Shown piece by piece: positions 51,212 through 61,325 of a stretch of 64,000 bases of DNA (positions are counted from its first letter, which is position 1; each line of letters begins with the position of its first letter). The stretch covers positions 50,468 to 114,467 of the forward strand of contig NZ_CAKRCF010000002.1 in NCBI RefSeq assembly GCF_934307085.1, written 5' to 3'. Made by a program: the position numbers and the translations under genes. Below the pieces are notes generated by a model that worked only from the letters and a program-made list of their open reading frames with translations, searched no databases and had not been told where the DNA came from. This DNA comes from an uncultured Anaerobutyricum sp. (lineage in GTDB: Bacteria > Bacillota > Clostridia > Lachnospirales > Lachnospiraceae).

Positions 51212-53461
51212 TCAGTCTTTTTCTTCATTATATTGTTCCTGGCTTGTACGGTATGCTTCCATATCAAAGTAACCAAACTGGTCCTTCACCGTATGTTTTA
51301 TCTGATACATTGCAAAGTCTGCATATTGCATAAATAGTTTACTATCTGTCGTATCCTGTGGATACCATACCACACCTGCAGATAAATGCAGTGGAAATGC
51401 CTCTCCACCTGGCAAAATAATCTGCTGATGTTTAATATCATTTTGTAACTGGTATAACTTTTCCTCAATCTCTACTTTACTTTTATATCCATAAAATAGA
51501 ATATAAAACTCATCTCCGCCTGGTCTTGATACGACCGTTCCATCTGGAACAGAATCCATAAACGTATCAGCGGCACTCTGAATATATTTATCACCAAATT
51601 CATGACCATAAGTATCATTTACATACTTTAATCCATCTAAGTCAATCATCACCAGTGCCGCAATCTTTAAAATCGATTTACCCTGCCAGAATAAGTTCTT
51701 CATAATACGATAAAATGCTCGACGATTCAGGAGCCCTGTAAGCTGATCATGATCGCGCTCATATTCTATCTGTTCTTTTTCCATCATCATATCTGTTATA
51801 TTCTCAACAAGACCACTACAATAATCACCTGTATCATTAATCGTAAGACGGACATATCGAGGATTTTCATCTGGAATCAGATAAATAATTTCATTTTCTT
51901 TCTGATTTTGGTTTTCTCTATCCAGTTCATACTCTTTTAATTTCTTCATCAGTTCTTCAAACATATCTATAGAAGTTACATCAAAAAAACTTTCTTTGGA
52001 AAGACCAAACAGTTCCGCAAACTTACCGGTAAAATAAACGGTATTTTCCTTTCGGTTTATCTCAAAACCAGCCAAGTCAATACTTGCCATATTAATGATT
52101 CGTGAAAATCTTTTCGCTGTATCCACAATCTCTTCATTCATATTTTCAATGGATTGCGACAGCAAATCTACTTCCTGTATTCCCGTTCGGATAAACTGTA
52201 TATCTCCCGATGGCTTTATGCTTTTCACACTTTGAATTAATCTGTCCACCGGTTTAGAAATGGTGAGACTGATAATAATCGCTCCCACAATTCCAATAAG
52301 CATTGTAATTAAAACTGCTCCGATTAATGTCTTTATAATTCTGTCAGAAAATACAAGCAGCTTGTTCTTCGGCACAATACCTATTAATGCCCATTTCTGA
52401 GAGGAAAATTCCGTATTCTCGCCGTATAAATCCAGATACCCGGCATCAGCATACATGATCTTATCCTGATTTTTAATGATATATCCATCGTTCTTTTCTG
52501 CGATTTGTGTTGTCTGCAGATTGCCTGCCGCCTGCGAATAAATCATTCCATTAATAAGAACATTACGGAAAGTGCCAAGATTTTCACCTTCAATTCCAAC
52601 AAGATATGATCCCTGATCATTTTCTATAAGCTCCTCATTTGGAAGCTGTTGCTGCAGATAATCCAAAGAAATGTCTATTCCAAGCACTCCATAAATTGTT
52701 CCATCATTTAAAATCAGTGGCACTGAATAAGCAATCACCTGTGTATCATCATCATAAAGTGTATATGGGGGACTCCAGTATCCAAAATCTTTTAACTCAA
52801 TTTCGGTTGGATCTTCCTCTTTTAATGCAGCCTGATAAGGTTCATATAAGTAAGAACCATAGGCTTTCTCTTTTTCAAATTCAAATAATGGCTTCCACGT
52901 TTTTCCATGAGAAATATTCATACTCTGCGTCAAAGCTTTTGGAGCATATTTAAATAATAAATCCTGATTTTTCTTTGACGGTGTCGAGGTTGGGTCAAAA
53001 TCCCGAAGATAGATTCCCGGTTTATTTTCAAAAATACCTTCTTCTTTTTTTTCCTCAAGATTATCCGTATTTAAAACAATAAACGCACCTGTTACCTGAT
53101 TCGCCCTCATTAATCGAATTAATTTAGAAGATACTTTTCTCAATAAAGGAGTACAGTATTCAGAGCCATCATCTAATGTATCCAGCGAAATTTTCTTTGT
53201 ATCAATTAGTTTCTGCGTTGTATTATTTATTTCCTGTACTGTATTATTTACGTTCGCCCATCTTGTGAGCATTTCATTTTCCAGATAATTTTTACGGTTA
53301 CTTACTTTTTCATAAAAAATGGCTTTTTCTTTGTTTTCTACATAGGAAAGGAGCCTGCTTCCAAAAATCGCACTAATCAGCAAAATATTTTCTATGATAA
53401 CTAAAAGCATCATAGGTATTAACAACTTTTGCCGAATCGGGACACTTTTTGATTTATTCAC
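51212..53461 (-). CDS. Cache-sensor diguanylate cyclase
   Basis: 749 residues from a GTG start preceded by AAGGAGAGTGCA. There is an N-terminal membrane helix (about 12-34), a large extracellular double-Cache-type domain (about 35-385), a second helix (about 388-412), a HAMP-like segment, a PAS-like region (about 465-555) and a GGDEF domain with active site SRPGGDEFYILF. No EAL or HD-GYP domain is present. The inhibitory I-site is lost: Pro and Thr stand where RxxD is expected. It should make c-di-GMP in response to an outside signal. It follows a solute-binding lipoprotein gene by 34 bases. Confidence 0.9.
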   Translation of the reverse strand: MNKSKSVPIRQKLLIPMMLLVIIENILLISAIFGSRLLSYVENKEKAIFYEKVSNRKNYLENEMLTRWANVNNTVQEINNTTQKLIDTKKISLDTLDDGSEYCTPLLRKVSSKLIRLMRANQVTGAFIVLNTDNLEEKKEEGIFENKPGIYLRDFDPTSTPSKKNQDLLFKYAPKALTQSMNISHGKTWKPLFEFEKEKAYGSYLYEPYQAALKEEDPTEIELKDFGYWSPPYTLYDDDTQVIAYSVPLILNDGTIYGVLGIDISLDYLQQQLPNEELIENDQGSYLVGIEGENLGTFRNVLINGMIYSQAAGNLQTTQIAEKNDGYIIKNQDKIMYADAGYLDLYGENTEFSSQKWALIGIVPKNKLLVFSDRIIKTLIGAVLITMLIGIVGAIIISLTISKPVDRLIQSVKSIKPSGDIQFIRTGIQEVDLLSQSIENMNEEIVDTAKRFSRIINMASIDLAGFEINRKENTVYFTGKFAELFGLSKESFFDVTSIDMFEELMKKLKEYELDRENQNQKENEIIYLIPDENPRYVRLTINDTGDYCSGLVENITDMMMEKEQIEYERDHDQLTGLLNRRAFYRIMKNLFWQGKSILKIAALVMIDLDGLKYVNDTYGHEFGDKYIQSAADTFMDSVPDGTVVSRPGGDEFYILFYGYKSKVEIEEKLYQLQNDIKHQQIILPGGEAFPLHLSAGVVWYPQDTTDSKLFMQYADFAMYQIKHTVKDQFGYFDMEAYRTSQEQYNEEKD

Positions 53462-53495
53462 TGCACTCTCCTTCCCCGGTCACAAAATCCAGCTT

Positions 53496-54950
53496 TTATT
53501 TTACAATCTTCTCAAGTTCTGCCTTTGTTGTATTATACCATGTGTCAAAATTAGAATCGTTCACAAAGTCCTTTGTTGCCTCCTCTAAAGACTGTCCTTT
53601 TTTCAAACGTTTTTCTACCGTTTTTCTATCAGCTGTTGCCTTATCAGACATAGAATATTCCAGAATATTTCTTGCATCCGTTCCAGTTTCAAAAGCCTTT
53701 GTTGTATATAAAGTATTATCATTAACTGTATCAATCGCAGTTTCAACAATTGGTAATTCATTATCATCTGTCAAATCTGTAGTCTTTTCAATTTTCTCAA
53801 TATCATTGGCTGTTTTAGTCACTGGAAGATACCCTGATGCCACAGAGAATTGAATATTTCTCTCATCCTCTGTAAACCACTTCAGGAACTGAACAGATGC
53901 ATACATTTGCTCTTCATCTGTTTTTGTCACAACCATTCCAGCTCCCTGCTGTACTGCATAATTCTTACCGCCTTCAAACTTAGGAGCTTCCATTACCTTC
54001 ATTTCAATAGGGTAACTTTCTGTATCATTCACAATAACTTCATCTGGGAAAAATGTTGCTCCTGCTGATGAACCTACAAAAGAAAGAATATTCCCTGTAT
54101 TAATGTCATCACTTCTGAACTTACCAGAAGCTGCAAAATATCCTTTTACAAATGGGACATAATAATTATCCCATAATTTCCGAAGCACTTCTTTATCAAA
54201 ATTCAGTGTTGGTTTTCCATCATTTATAGTGAAAATCTCTGTTCCAAGTTGTTTCGCTCCAATAATGAAATAGTTTGCCATTGCATCTCTTCCAAAGAAT
54301 GCTTTTCCATCATTTTTTTCTTTTGTCAGACCATCTGTCCATTCATAATAAGCCTGCGCTGTTTTTGTTAAACCTTCTATTGTCTTTAAATCGTTGAGCT
54401 TTGCACCTGTTGCCTTAGCAAACTTATCCCAGTCTGTTTTATTTAACATGAGAATTTCTGTTGATTTGGCTGTCGGCAAAATTTTAAGACTTCCGTCTCC
54501 GGAAAATTCTCCTTCTTCAATATAACTGTCAATATATCTATCCTGCTCTTCTTGCATAAGATAGTCCTTTAAATCAACAGCATAACCAAGTTTATCTACC
54601 TCATATGCAGTATCTGCATAACCCGCAAAAATACTTGGGATTGCTTTTGCACCAGTCTTATGCTGAACTGCAGCAATAATACTATCTTTTAATTCGTTTA
54701 CTGTACCGAAGTTTGCCCCTTCTACATAGATTCCCTCTTCTTTTCCTACAGTACTGTTAAACTCGTCGACTAACTTATTAAATGCCTCAAGCTGACCCCC
54801 ATTATAATAATGCCAAATTGTAACCTTAGTCGGATTATCTGGGTCTAACTTCTCTTTCTTAACAGAATTTCCAGAGACAGCTCCACAACCACCAAGTAAT
54901 AAACTTAATATCATAATCATACAGATTATGACTTTTTTATTAATTTTCAT
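53496..54950 (-). CDS. Extracellular solute-binding lipoprotein
   Basis: 484 residues with a lipoprotein signal peptide (IICMIMILSLLLGGCGAV) and the fold of sugar-type ABC solute-binding proteins (TKVTIWHYYNGGQLEAFNKL near the N-terminus, GKAFFGRDAMANYFIIG, SVQFLKWFTEDERNIQF). No permease or ATPase genes are adjacent. Instead a Cache-GGDEF gene follows at 34 bases on the same strand. The simplest reading is that the binding protein presents a ligand to that sensor rather than to a transporter. The ligand is not predictable. Confidence 0.87.
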   Translation of the reverse strand: MKINKKVIICMIMILSLLLGGCGAVSGNSVKKEKLDPDNPTKVTIWHYYNGGQLEAFNKLVDEFNSTVGKEEGIYVEGANFGTVNELKDSIIAAVQHKTGAKAIPSIFAGYADTAYEVDKLGYAVDLKDYLMQEEQDRYIDSYIEEGEFSGDGSLKILPTAKSTEILMLNKTDWDKFAKATGAKLNDLKTIEGLTKTAQAYYEWTDGLTKEKNDGKAFFGRDAMANYFIIGAKQLGTEIFTINDGKPTLNFDKEVLRKLWDNYYVPFVKGYFAASGKFRSDDINTGNILSFVGSSAGATFFPDEVIVNDTESYPIEMKVMEAPKFEGGKNYAVQQGAGMVVTKTDEEQMYASVQFLKWFTEDERNIQFSVASGYLPVTKTANDIEKIEKTTDLTDDNELPIVETAIDTVNDNTLYTTKAFETGTDARNILEYSMSDKATADRKTVEKRLKKGQSLEEATKDFVNDSNFDTWYNTTKAELEKIVK

Positions 54951-55069
54951 ATTTTTACTCTAATCTTTCTTTTTCTTATTGATAAAACTTTTTTATACCC
55001 AAAGCTATAGGTAAGTAAATATCAAAACTCTATATACAAATTGATTAATTCTTACCAGTTTACAAGTCT

Positions 55070-56194
55070 CTATTTCTTATACACTCTAGGAACTCTCTTT
55101 CCCACATCGCATACAAATTCATAATTAAAACTTCCAGCAAGGTTTGCCATATCCTCAACACTGATATAATTATCCCCGTCTTTTCCAATCAGGGTAACCG
55201 TATCCTCAAGCTTCACATCCGGAATATCTGTAATATCTACCATCATCTGATCCATACACACTCTACCGACAATTGGTGCTTTCTGTCCGTGAATTAGAAC
55301 CCAACCCTTATTCGAAAGGCTTCTCGCATATCCATCTGCATAACCAACAGATACTGTGGCCAGCCGACAAGGATGATCCACTACATAAGTTGCTCCATAA
55401 CTCACTCCTCGCTCCATCTCTGGTTCCATAATATTCACTACATGAGAATACCAGCTCATTGCCGGTGTCAACTCTAAATTAGAAGGATCAACTTCATCAG
55501 AAGGGTACATTCCGTAAAGAATGATACCTGCTCTTGCCATATCATAACGATGGTTATCGTACTCCATAATAGCTGCACTATTGCAGATATGTTTTACCGG
55601 AATCTCAATTCCCGCTACATCAAGTAGTTTCACAAAAGAATCATACCGATTCATTTGCAACTCTGTATACGTCTTATCTGTCATATCCGCACAAGATAAA
55701 TGGGTAAATAATCCCTCAATCTTTATATTCGGTAATTCTGCAATCTGCTTTACAATTGCAAGACCTTTCTCGTCTGGAGACAAGCCGATTCTTGTCATTC
55801 CTGTATCTAATGCGATGTGGATTTTCGCTGTCTTTCCAGTCTTTACTGCCGCTTCTGACATTGCTTTTGCCGTATCATAGCAATAAATTGTCTGGTCTAC
55901 ATCATAGTCTAAATTCTTATAATAAAGGGATGGAGAATTATAGCCAAGAAGTAAAATTGGCTGCTTTAATCCAGCTTTTCTAAGCTCTACTCCCTCATCA
56001 ATCGTAGCAACTCCAAAATAATCTGCAATATCATTCAGATAATGAGCTACTTCTACTGCTCCGTGACCATAGCCATCTGCTTTTATAACAGCCATAGTCA
56101 TTACATTATTTCCTGTCTTCTTTTTAATGTTTATATAATTCTTTCTGATTGCTTTTAGATCAATTTCGCAATAGGTACGTAAATATTCTTCCAT
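55070..56194 (-). CDS. alr: Alanine racemase
   Basis: PLP enzyme that supplies D-Ala for peptidoglycan. 374 residues: PLP-lysine K38 in VIKADGYGHGAVEV, HIALDTGMTRIG, the second catalytic residue Tyr in GVSYGATYVV near residue 270, VGYADGYAR, and the C-terminal beta domain with VCMDQMMVDIT. In some clostridia and enterococci similar enzymes are VanT-like serine racemases, but the VanT membrane domain is absent here. It stands alone between the solute-binding protein gene and the rsmI region. Confidence 0.95.
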   Translation of the reverse strand: MEEYLRTYCEIDLKAIRKNYINIKKKTGNNVMTMAVIKADGYGHGAVEVAHYLNDIADYFGVATIDEGVELRKAGLKQPILLLGYNSPSLYYKNLDYDVDQTIYCYDTAKAMSEAAVKTGKTAKIHIALDTGMTRIGLSPDEKGLAIVKQIAELPNIKIEGLFTHLSCADMTDKTYTELQMNRYDSFVKLLDVAGIEIPVKHICNSAAIMEYDNHRYDMARAGIILYGMYPSDEVDPSNLELTPAMSWYSHVVNIMEPEMERGVSYGATYVVDHPCRLATVSVGYADGYARSLSNKGWVLIHGQKAPIVGRVCMDQMMVDITDIPDVKLEDTVTLIGKDGDNYISVEDMANLAGSFNYEFVCDVGKRVPRVYKK

Positions 56195-56510
56195 TTTATT
56201 GTCCTCTTTCCCTCATTTCTAATTATTCGTACTATATTTATATATTTTTATAAATTTATCTAAAAATAGACTTCTTTCAAAAAGTCTATAACAAAATAAA
56301 TTTTACCACATTTTTATGTAATGTGGAGACTTTTATAAGGATTTTTATATAAATTCTGTACCCTTATTTTTTTCTTTTTCCATTAAATCTTAGATTTTCT
56401 TATTTAGAAAAAACAGAAAAATTATAGAGATAAATGTAGAAAAAATCCAGGAAATACTTCATCTCCCGGATTTTTTTGAATTTTATCTGATTATTTTACT
56501 TTTGCTGTAA
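56195..56510. other. Intergenic region
   Basis: 316 bp, AT-rich. It holds the rsmI terminator (56441-56480) and, on the alr side, presumably the alr promoter. Nothing else is recognised. Confidence 0.6.
56441..56480 (-). terminator. Terminator of the trmN6-rsmI unit
   Basis: On the minus strand AAATCCGGGAGA and TTTCCTGGATTT form an imperfect stem, then TTTTC. It lies about 30 bases after the rsmI stop codon. Confidence 0.75.
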
Positions 56511-57353
56511 TTACCCCTTTAACAATTCCTGATAAATATCTCTTTTGCTTACTCCTCGGTCTTTTGCAACCTGTTTCATCGCACTCTTTTTATCCATTCC
56601 TTTTTCAAGGTAATAATCCATATGTTCATTCACCGTAAGCTGATTCCATTCCTGCTGTTTTTCTTCTTTGAGCTCCTGCAGATTCTTTCCCTCAAAGATT
56701 AAAACATACTCACCTCTTGGATCATTCTCCTCGTAGTAAGCAATCATCTCATCAAGAGTTGTCTTACGCTTCTGCTCATATCGCTTTGTAAGTTCCTTAC
56801 ATACAGTCATATTTCGATTACCAAGATATTCTCTGCACTCACGAAGTGTTTTTTTCAAATGATGCGGTGCTTCATAAATAATAATTGTTCTTGTCTCATT
56901 ACGAAGACTCTTTAAAATCTCCATCCGCTCCTTTTTATCATACGGTAAAAAGGCTTCAAATGCAAATCTTCTTGTCGGCTGCCCGGACATCGTAAGTGCC
57001 GTAATACAGGCGCAGGCTCCTGGAAGAGAAGTAACCGTAATTCCTGCCTCATAACACTGCCTTACCAGCTCTTCTCCTGGATCAGAGATCCCCGGCGTTC
57101 CTGCATCTGTGATTACTGCGATATTCAGCCCTTCTTTTAATTTATTTACAAGATAAATTGCCTTATCAACTTTGTTGTACTCATGATAGCTGGTCATCTT
57201 TGTTTTTATCTCAAAATGATTGAGAAGCTTGATACTGTTTCTTGTATCTTCTGCCGCTATCAAATCTACTTCCTTTAAAATTCGTACTGCCCGATAGGTC
57301 ATATCTTCAAGATTCCCAATCGGTGTTGCACATAAATATAATGTTCCTGCCAT
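56511..57353 (-). CDS. rsmI: 16S rRNA C1402 2'-O-methyltransferase
   Basis: SAM-dependent enzyme of the tetrapyrrole-methylase fold; with RsmH it makes m4Cm1402 in the ribosomal P site. 280 residues with LYLCATPIGNLEDMTYRAV (5-23), AAEDTRNSIKLLNHF, VITDAGTPGISDPG (about 80-93) and EAPHHLKKTL. The C-terminal 50 residues are the accessory tail typical of YabC. It starts one base after the stop of the trmN6-like gene, preserving the Bacillus yabB-yabC order; yazA (GIY-YIG) between them is missing. Confidence 0.96.
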   Translation of the reverse strand: MAGTLYLCATPIGNLEDMTYRAVRILKEVDLIAAEDTRNSIKLLNHFEIKTKMTSYHEYNKVDKAIYLVNKLKEGLNIAVITDAGTPGISDPGEELVRQCYEAGITVTSLPGACACITALTMSGQPTRRFAFEAFLPYDKKERMEILKSLRNETRTIIIYEAPHHLKKTLRECREYLGNRNMTVCKELTKRYEQKRKTTLDEMIAYYEENDPRGEYVLIFEGKNLQELKEEKQQEWNQLTVNEHMDYYLEKGMDKKSAMKQVAKDRGVSKRDIYQELLKG

Positions 57354-57354
57354 T

Positions 57355-58104
57355 TTAATTCTTCATCTCTCCATATATCTGATAAATCTCATCGGTATAA
57401 GAGCCATCCTTATTGTATACAATTAATGGAGGGTCTACCGTAATCCTCTGCTTACCACCTTTTGCAGCATCAATTAATACCATATTAGGCTCTTTGTCTA
57501 CATAAGGATATACGAGACGCATTCGCTTCGGTTCTAACTTATGTTGTTTTAATGTATAAATAATCTCTGCTAATCGAAAAGGTCTGTGAACCATATAAAA
57601 ATGTCCACCTGTTTTTAACAGCCATTTTGCTGCCTGAACCACATCTTCAAGTGAACAAGTAATCTCATGTCTTGCAATCGCCTTCCCATAGTCTGGATTC
57701 GTCAGGCCGTGCTCTCCCATCATATACGGAGGATTACAGGTTACCCAGTCAAAACTTTCTCTCTGATAGTTTTCTTTTACTTGACAGACATCCCCCTGTA
57801 CAATATGCACTTTTTCTTCCTGTCCATTCATATGCACTGAACGCTCTGCCATCTCAGCAAAATCATCCTGATACTCTAAACCTTCTATATAAGCGAGTGG
57901 ATATTTCCCCTCCATCAATATTGGAATAATTCCTGTACCACTACATAAATCAATTCCTTTACTTTTCTTTTTAACTCTGGCATAATCAGAAAGCAGTACC
58001 GCATCAATCCCGAAACAAAAACCATCTGTTTTCTGGATAATACGGTAATCCTTTATCTGTAGATCATCAATACGCTCATTTTCTTTAATTTGTACATTCT
58101 CCAT
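57355..58104 (-). CDS. tRNA1(Val) adenine-N6-methyltransferase-like protein (YabB/TrmN6)
   Basis: 249-residue SAM-dependent methyltransferase with GIDLCSGTGIIPILM (about 49-63) and the N6-adenine catalytic motif NPPYMMG (about 124-130). The early QKTDGFCFGIDAVLL motif is typical of TrmN6/YabB. In Escherichia coli the family methylates A37 of tRNA-Val1; substrate specificity in Firmicutes is less certain. It is directly followed by rsmI and preceded by about 290 bp of non-coding DNA before ricT. Confidence 0.9.
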   Translation of the reverse strand: MENVQIKENERIDDLQIKDYRIIQKTDGFCFGIDAVLLSDYARVKKKSKGIDLCSGTGIIPILMEGKYPLAYIEGLEYQDDFAEMAERSVHMNGQEEKVHIVQGDVCQVKENYQRESFDWVTCNPPYMMGEHGLTNPDYGKAIARHEITCSLEDVVQAAKWLLKTGGHFYMVHRPFRLAEIIYTLKQHKLEPKRMRLVYPYVDKEPNMVLIDAAKGGKQRITVDPPLIVYNKDGSYTDEIYQIYGEMKN

Positions 58105-58391
58105 ATAAGTATCCTATTTCAAACTTATTTCTATAAATGAGCAAATTTAAAATTAAAATATTGCACAAATACGTCCACATCACAAAGACATACTTTACTT
58201 GATTGGTCTGAATGCGTTTTGACTACAAACAAGAAGAACCTATTTTTGTGCATTTTCTATATTTTCTCATTTATACCTTATTTACTAACAAAATCTAAAT
58301 TCAAGTACTATAAAAAGTTTTAGCAAAAAAATAATAAAAATAACAGTAATTATTATTATTTGATCCCTTATCCCTACTTTTTCTCTTTTCA

Positions 58392-59291
58392 TTAAAGCTT
58401 AGATTTTCTTTCCTTTTTCTCCATTGCTTCTAATTTCTTAAGTTCATCATCCATTTTCACTTTTTCTCTACGCTTGCGAGGACGAAAAACTAAATCATCT
58501 ACTTTATAATCTATGAGTTCCTTTTCTCCCTTTTCATCAGTAACTAAAAGCTTTACTCGCTGTCTTAATACACTTACTTCTTGAACAATACCTTTTACTC
58601 CAGTATTTGTTTTTACCTCGTCACCAACATTTGGAAGCTTACTATTTAAATACTCATAAGTATCCTGCTCGTTTTTCAGACAGCACATCAGCCTTCCGCA
58701 AACACCTGAAATCTTTGTAGGATTCAGAGAAAGATTCTGCTCCTTCGCCATCTTAATTGACACTGGTACAAATTCAGATAAAAATGTATTACAACAAAGA
58801 CTTCTTCCACAAATACCAATACCACCTTTAATTTTTGTCTCATCTCTTACACCAATCTGTCTTAACTCAATTCTTGTCTTAAAAACTGAGGCTAAATCTT
58901 TTACCAACTCACGGAAATCAATTCGTCCGTCTGCTGTAAAGTAAAATAATACTTTATTATTATCAAATGTATACTCGCAATCAATGAGCTTCATTGCGAG
59001 CTTATGTTTTTTAATTTTTTCAATACAGATTTTATAAGCTTCTCTACTTTTTTCTTTATTATTTGCCTGAATTTTATCATCTTCTGGTGTTGCAATACGA
59101 ATAACCGGCTTTAAAGTCGCAATAATCTTCTCATCATGAATCTCACGATTACCTAAAACAACTCTGCCATATTCTACACCACGCGCAGTCTCCACAATAA
59201 CATTTTGTCCAACTTCTACCTCAAACTGCTCTGAGGAAAAATAATATATTTTACCATTATCTCTAAAACGAACTCCTATTACTCTGGCCAT
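58392..59291 (-). CDS. ricT: PSP1-domain protein RicT (YaaT)
   Basis: 299-residue PSP1-domain protein. In Bacillus it forms the Fe-S RicAFT complex that stimulates RNase Y-dependent mRNA maturation and affects sporulation and competence. The N-terminal RFRDNGKIYYFSSEQFEVEV and the conserved Cys-rich segment GGIGICGRSLCC ... SGVCGRLMCCLKNEQD (about 155-213) are present; the cysteines hold the cluster. The C-terminal tail is basic (RPRKRREKVKMDDELKKLEA). It sits downstream of holB as in Bacillus. The partner genes (ricA, ricF) are not in the window. Confidence 0.94.
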   Translation of the reverse strand: MARVIGVRFRDNGKIYYFSSEQFEVEVGQNVIVETARGVEYGRVVLGNREIHDEKIIATLKPVIRIATPEDDKIQANNKEKSREAYKICIEKIKKHKLAMKLIDCEYTFDNNKVLFYFTADGRIDFRELVKDLASVFKTRIELRQIGVRDETKIKGGIGICGRSLCCNTFLSEFVPVSIKMAKEQNLSLNPTKISGVCGRLMCCLKNEQDTYEYLNSKLPNVGDEVKTNTGVKGIVQEVSVLRQRVKLLVTDEKGEKELIDYKVDDLVFRPRKRREKVKMDDELKKLEAMEKKERKSKL

Positions 59292-59479
59292 TTCACCCTC
59301 CTGTTCTTTTTTACATACTTTATATCATATATTTTTATCTATCTACTTTATCTTATAGTTCTTCTATAAAATATCACAAAAAATCGAGATCCTAAATTAT
59401 CTGAATTCTTGTGTCATATATTTATTTTCTCTATGCTTCAATTTTTAACCCATTTATGCACATTTATAACGATTTAAAA

Positions 59480-60508
59480 TTAGTCTCTAAATTCTCTTCT
59501 CGCTTCTACAATAAGTAATTCTAAAGTTGCGTCAAAATTCACATTAGACTTTATACGGACTCTTGCACGATGAATTCTGTTTATAACATAATCAATTGCC
59601 TCTAAATCTAATTTATCTACCTGCTTTTTCAGATACATATATTCATTTTTAAAAATGATTTTTTTCTTAGAAGCTTCTGCATTCACTGGATTATCGACTT
59701 TCAGTAACATAATATCTCGAAACCACATCAAAAATATATCAAAAAAATCATCAATCCTATTTTTATATTTTTTATATTCTTTTACCTTATCTGCAATCTC
59801 ATAGCTCTCTATCTCATGAATATACCGCAAAATAGACAGGGTTAAATCCTTTAAATCCCGAAATTCTTCCGAAGAAACGATTGCTTCTGCCTTTCCTATA
59901 TTGCCAAGTGAAAATCCTGTTGCAAATTCTGCTTCTTCCTTTGAAACATTACATTTTTCCATCAAATATTTTTCAACGGCTGTTCCAGGTACCTGTCTTG
60001 TCGCTAAAAGAATGCATCTTGAAAGAATCGTATCCAAAAATGCTCCCCTATTAGTAGTAAGCAAAAAAATGATTGCATATTCCGGCGGTTCTTCAATCGT
60101 CTTCAAAATAGCATTTTGTGCTGCAGCGTTCATCTTTTCTGCCTCATCTACGATATATATTTTATATGGTCCCTTATATGGCATAATATCTACTGTATTA
60201 ACAATTTGTTCTCTTATCTCACCAACACTGATTACACTCGGCTTTTCATGAGAAATCCAAATCACATCTGGATGGTCATGATGTTCCATCTGGATACAGG
60301 ATTCACACTTTCCACATGCTTCCACAGAACCAGTAGTTTTTCGCCCTTCACACTGCAGTATTTTGGCAAAGGCATCAGCAAGTAACTTTTTACCACTTCC
60401 CTTATCCCCCTCTATAATATAGGCATGAGAAATCTTTTTATGACGCACAGCAGTAATAAAATGCTCTTTTATTCTTTCATTTCCTAAAATCTCACTTATC
60501 TCAGCCAT
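59480..60508 (-). CDS. holB: DNA polymerase III delta-prime subunit
   Basis: Clamp-loader AAA+ subunit, 342 residues. It has the P-loop-like GDKGSGKKLLADAF (34-47), a zinc module with four Cys (CEGRKTTGSVEACGKCESC), the Walker B VDEAEKMNAAAQNA, and the SRC motif in TILSRCIL. The Walker A keeps GSGKK where classical motor subunits have GxxxxGKT, as usual for the inactive stator. It lies between tmk and ricT on the same strand in the Bacillus order; yaaQ and yaaR are missing. Confidence 0.94.
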   Translation of the reverse strand: MAEISEILGNERIKEHFITAVRHKKISHAYIIEGDKGSGKKLLADAFAKILQCEGRKTTGSVEACGKCESCIQMEHHDHPDVIWISHEKPSVISVGEIREQIVNTVDIMPYKGPYKIYIVDEAEKMNAAAQNAILKTIEEPPEYAIIFLLTTNRGAFLDTILSRCILLATRQVPGTAVEKYLMEKCNVSKEEAEFATGFSLGNIGKAEAIVSSEEFRDLKDLTLSILRYIHEIESYEIADKVKEYKKYKNRIDDFFDIFLMWFRDIMLLKVDNPVNAEASKKKIIFKNEYMYLKKQVDKLDLEAIDYVINRIHRARVRIKSNVNFDATLELLIVEARREFRD

Positions 60509-60606
60509 GACTTTCCCTCAAAATCTTTCTGTTAATCATCTTAATTCTTCTGCTAATCTTCTATTGGTACCTATTCTTTTATTGTTTTTTCTCAATGAAT
60601 TCATGC

Positions 60607-61236
60607 CTATCGATTCTTCTTCTTCAATAATTCATCCACATGATTCCGGATCTTTTTCTGAATTGTATCAATGGATCTTCCACCATCAATTTTCATAACT
60701 TCCGGCCTACCTGAAAGGACTTTTCGATATCCTTCCGATACCATATGATGAAAATCTATTCCTTCCTGTTCCATACGGTCAAGCTTCTTCTGCTCTTTTT
60801 TTCTGCGAAGCCCTTCTGCCTCCGATAAATCAATAAAAAAGATTCCATCAGGACGATAAATTCCAATTCCTGGTGCATTTACAGCTGAAACAGTAGAAAT
60901 ACCAAGATTTCTTGCAATTCCCTGATAAACAATAGAAGAATCTACAAAACGATCGCTTATAACGATTTTGCCTTCTTCTAATGCTGGCCCAATTACTTCA
61001 TGTACTAACTGCGCTCTTGATGCCGCATAGAGAAGCATTTCTGTTACTGGAGACATTTCTTTGTGTTCTGGATTCAGAATAAGCTGTCTTACTTCCTCTC
61101 CAATTACTGTTCCCCCTGGCTCTCTTGTTATGAAACATTCATAGCCTGCTTCCTCTAAGTATTCTTTTAATAAATTTATTTGTGTGGTCTTTCCTGAACC
61201 ATCCGGTCCCTCCATCACAATAAATAATCCCTTCAT
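60607..61236 (-). CDS. tmk: Thymidylate kinase
   Basis: Phosphorylates dTMP to dTDP. 209 residues with P-loop MEGPDGSGKTTQI (8-20), the DRX motif ISDRFVDSSIVYQG (about 92-105), TREPGGTVIGEEVRQLIL and a LID with Arg/Lys-rich AEGLRRKKEQKKL. Upstream of it (in the gene order) lies the YaaO-like decarboxylase, and holB follows at 98 bases, as in Bacillus. Confidence 0.96.
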   Translation of the reverse strand: MKGLFIVMEGPDGSGKTTQINLLKEYLEEAGYECFITREPGGTVIGEEVRQLILNPEHKEMSPVTEMLLYAASRAQLVHEVIGPALEEGKIVISDRFVDSSIVYQGIARNLGISTVSAVNAPGIGIYRPDGIFFIDLSEAEGLRRKKEQKKLDRMEQEGIDFHHMVSEGYRKVLSGRPEVMKIDGGRSIDTIQKKIRNHVDELLKKKNR

Positions 61237-61325
61237 CTAATAAAATCTCCCTTCAGAAGTACATGCACTTTTATTATCTGAATGTTATCTGACTTCTTCA
61301 TCGTATTTTAGTCATAGTACTTCTA

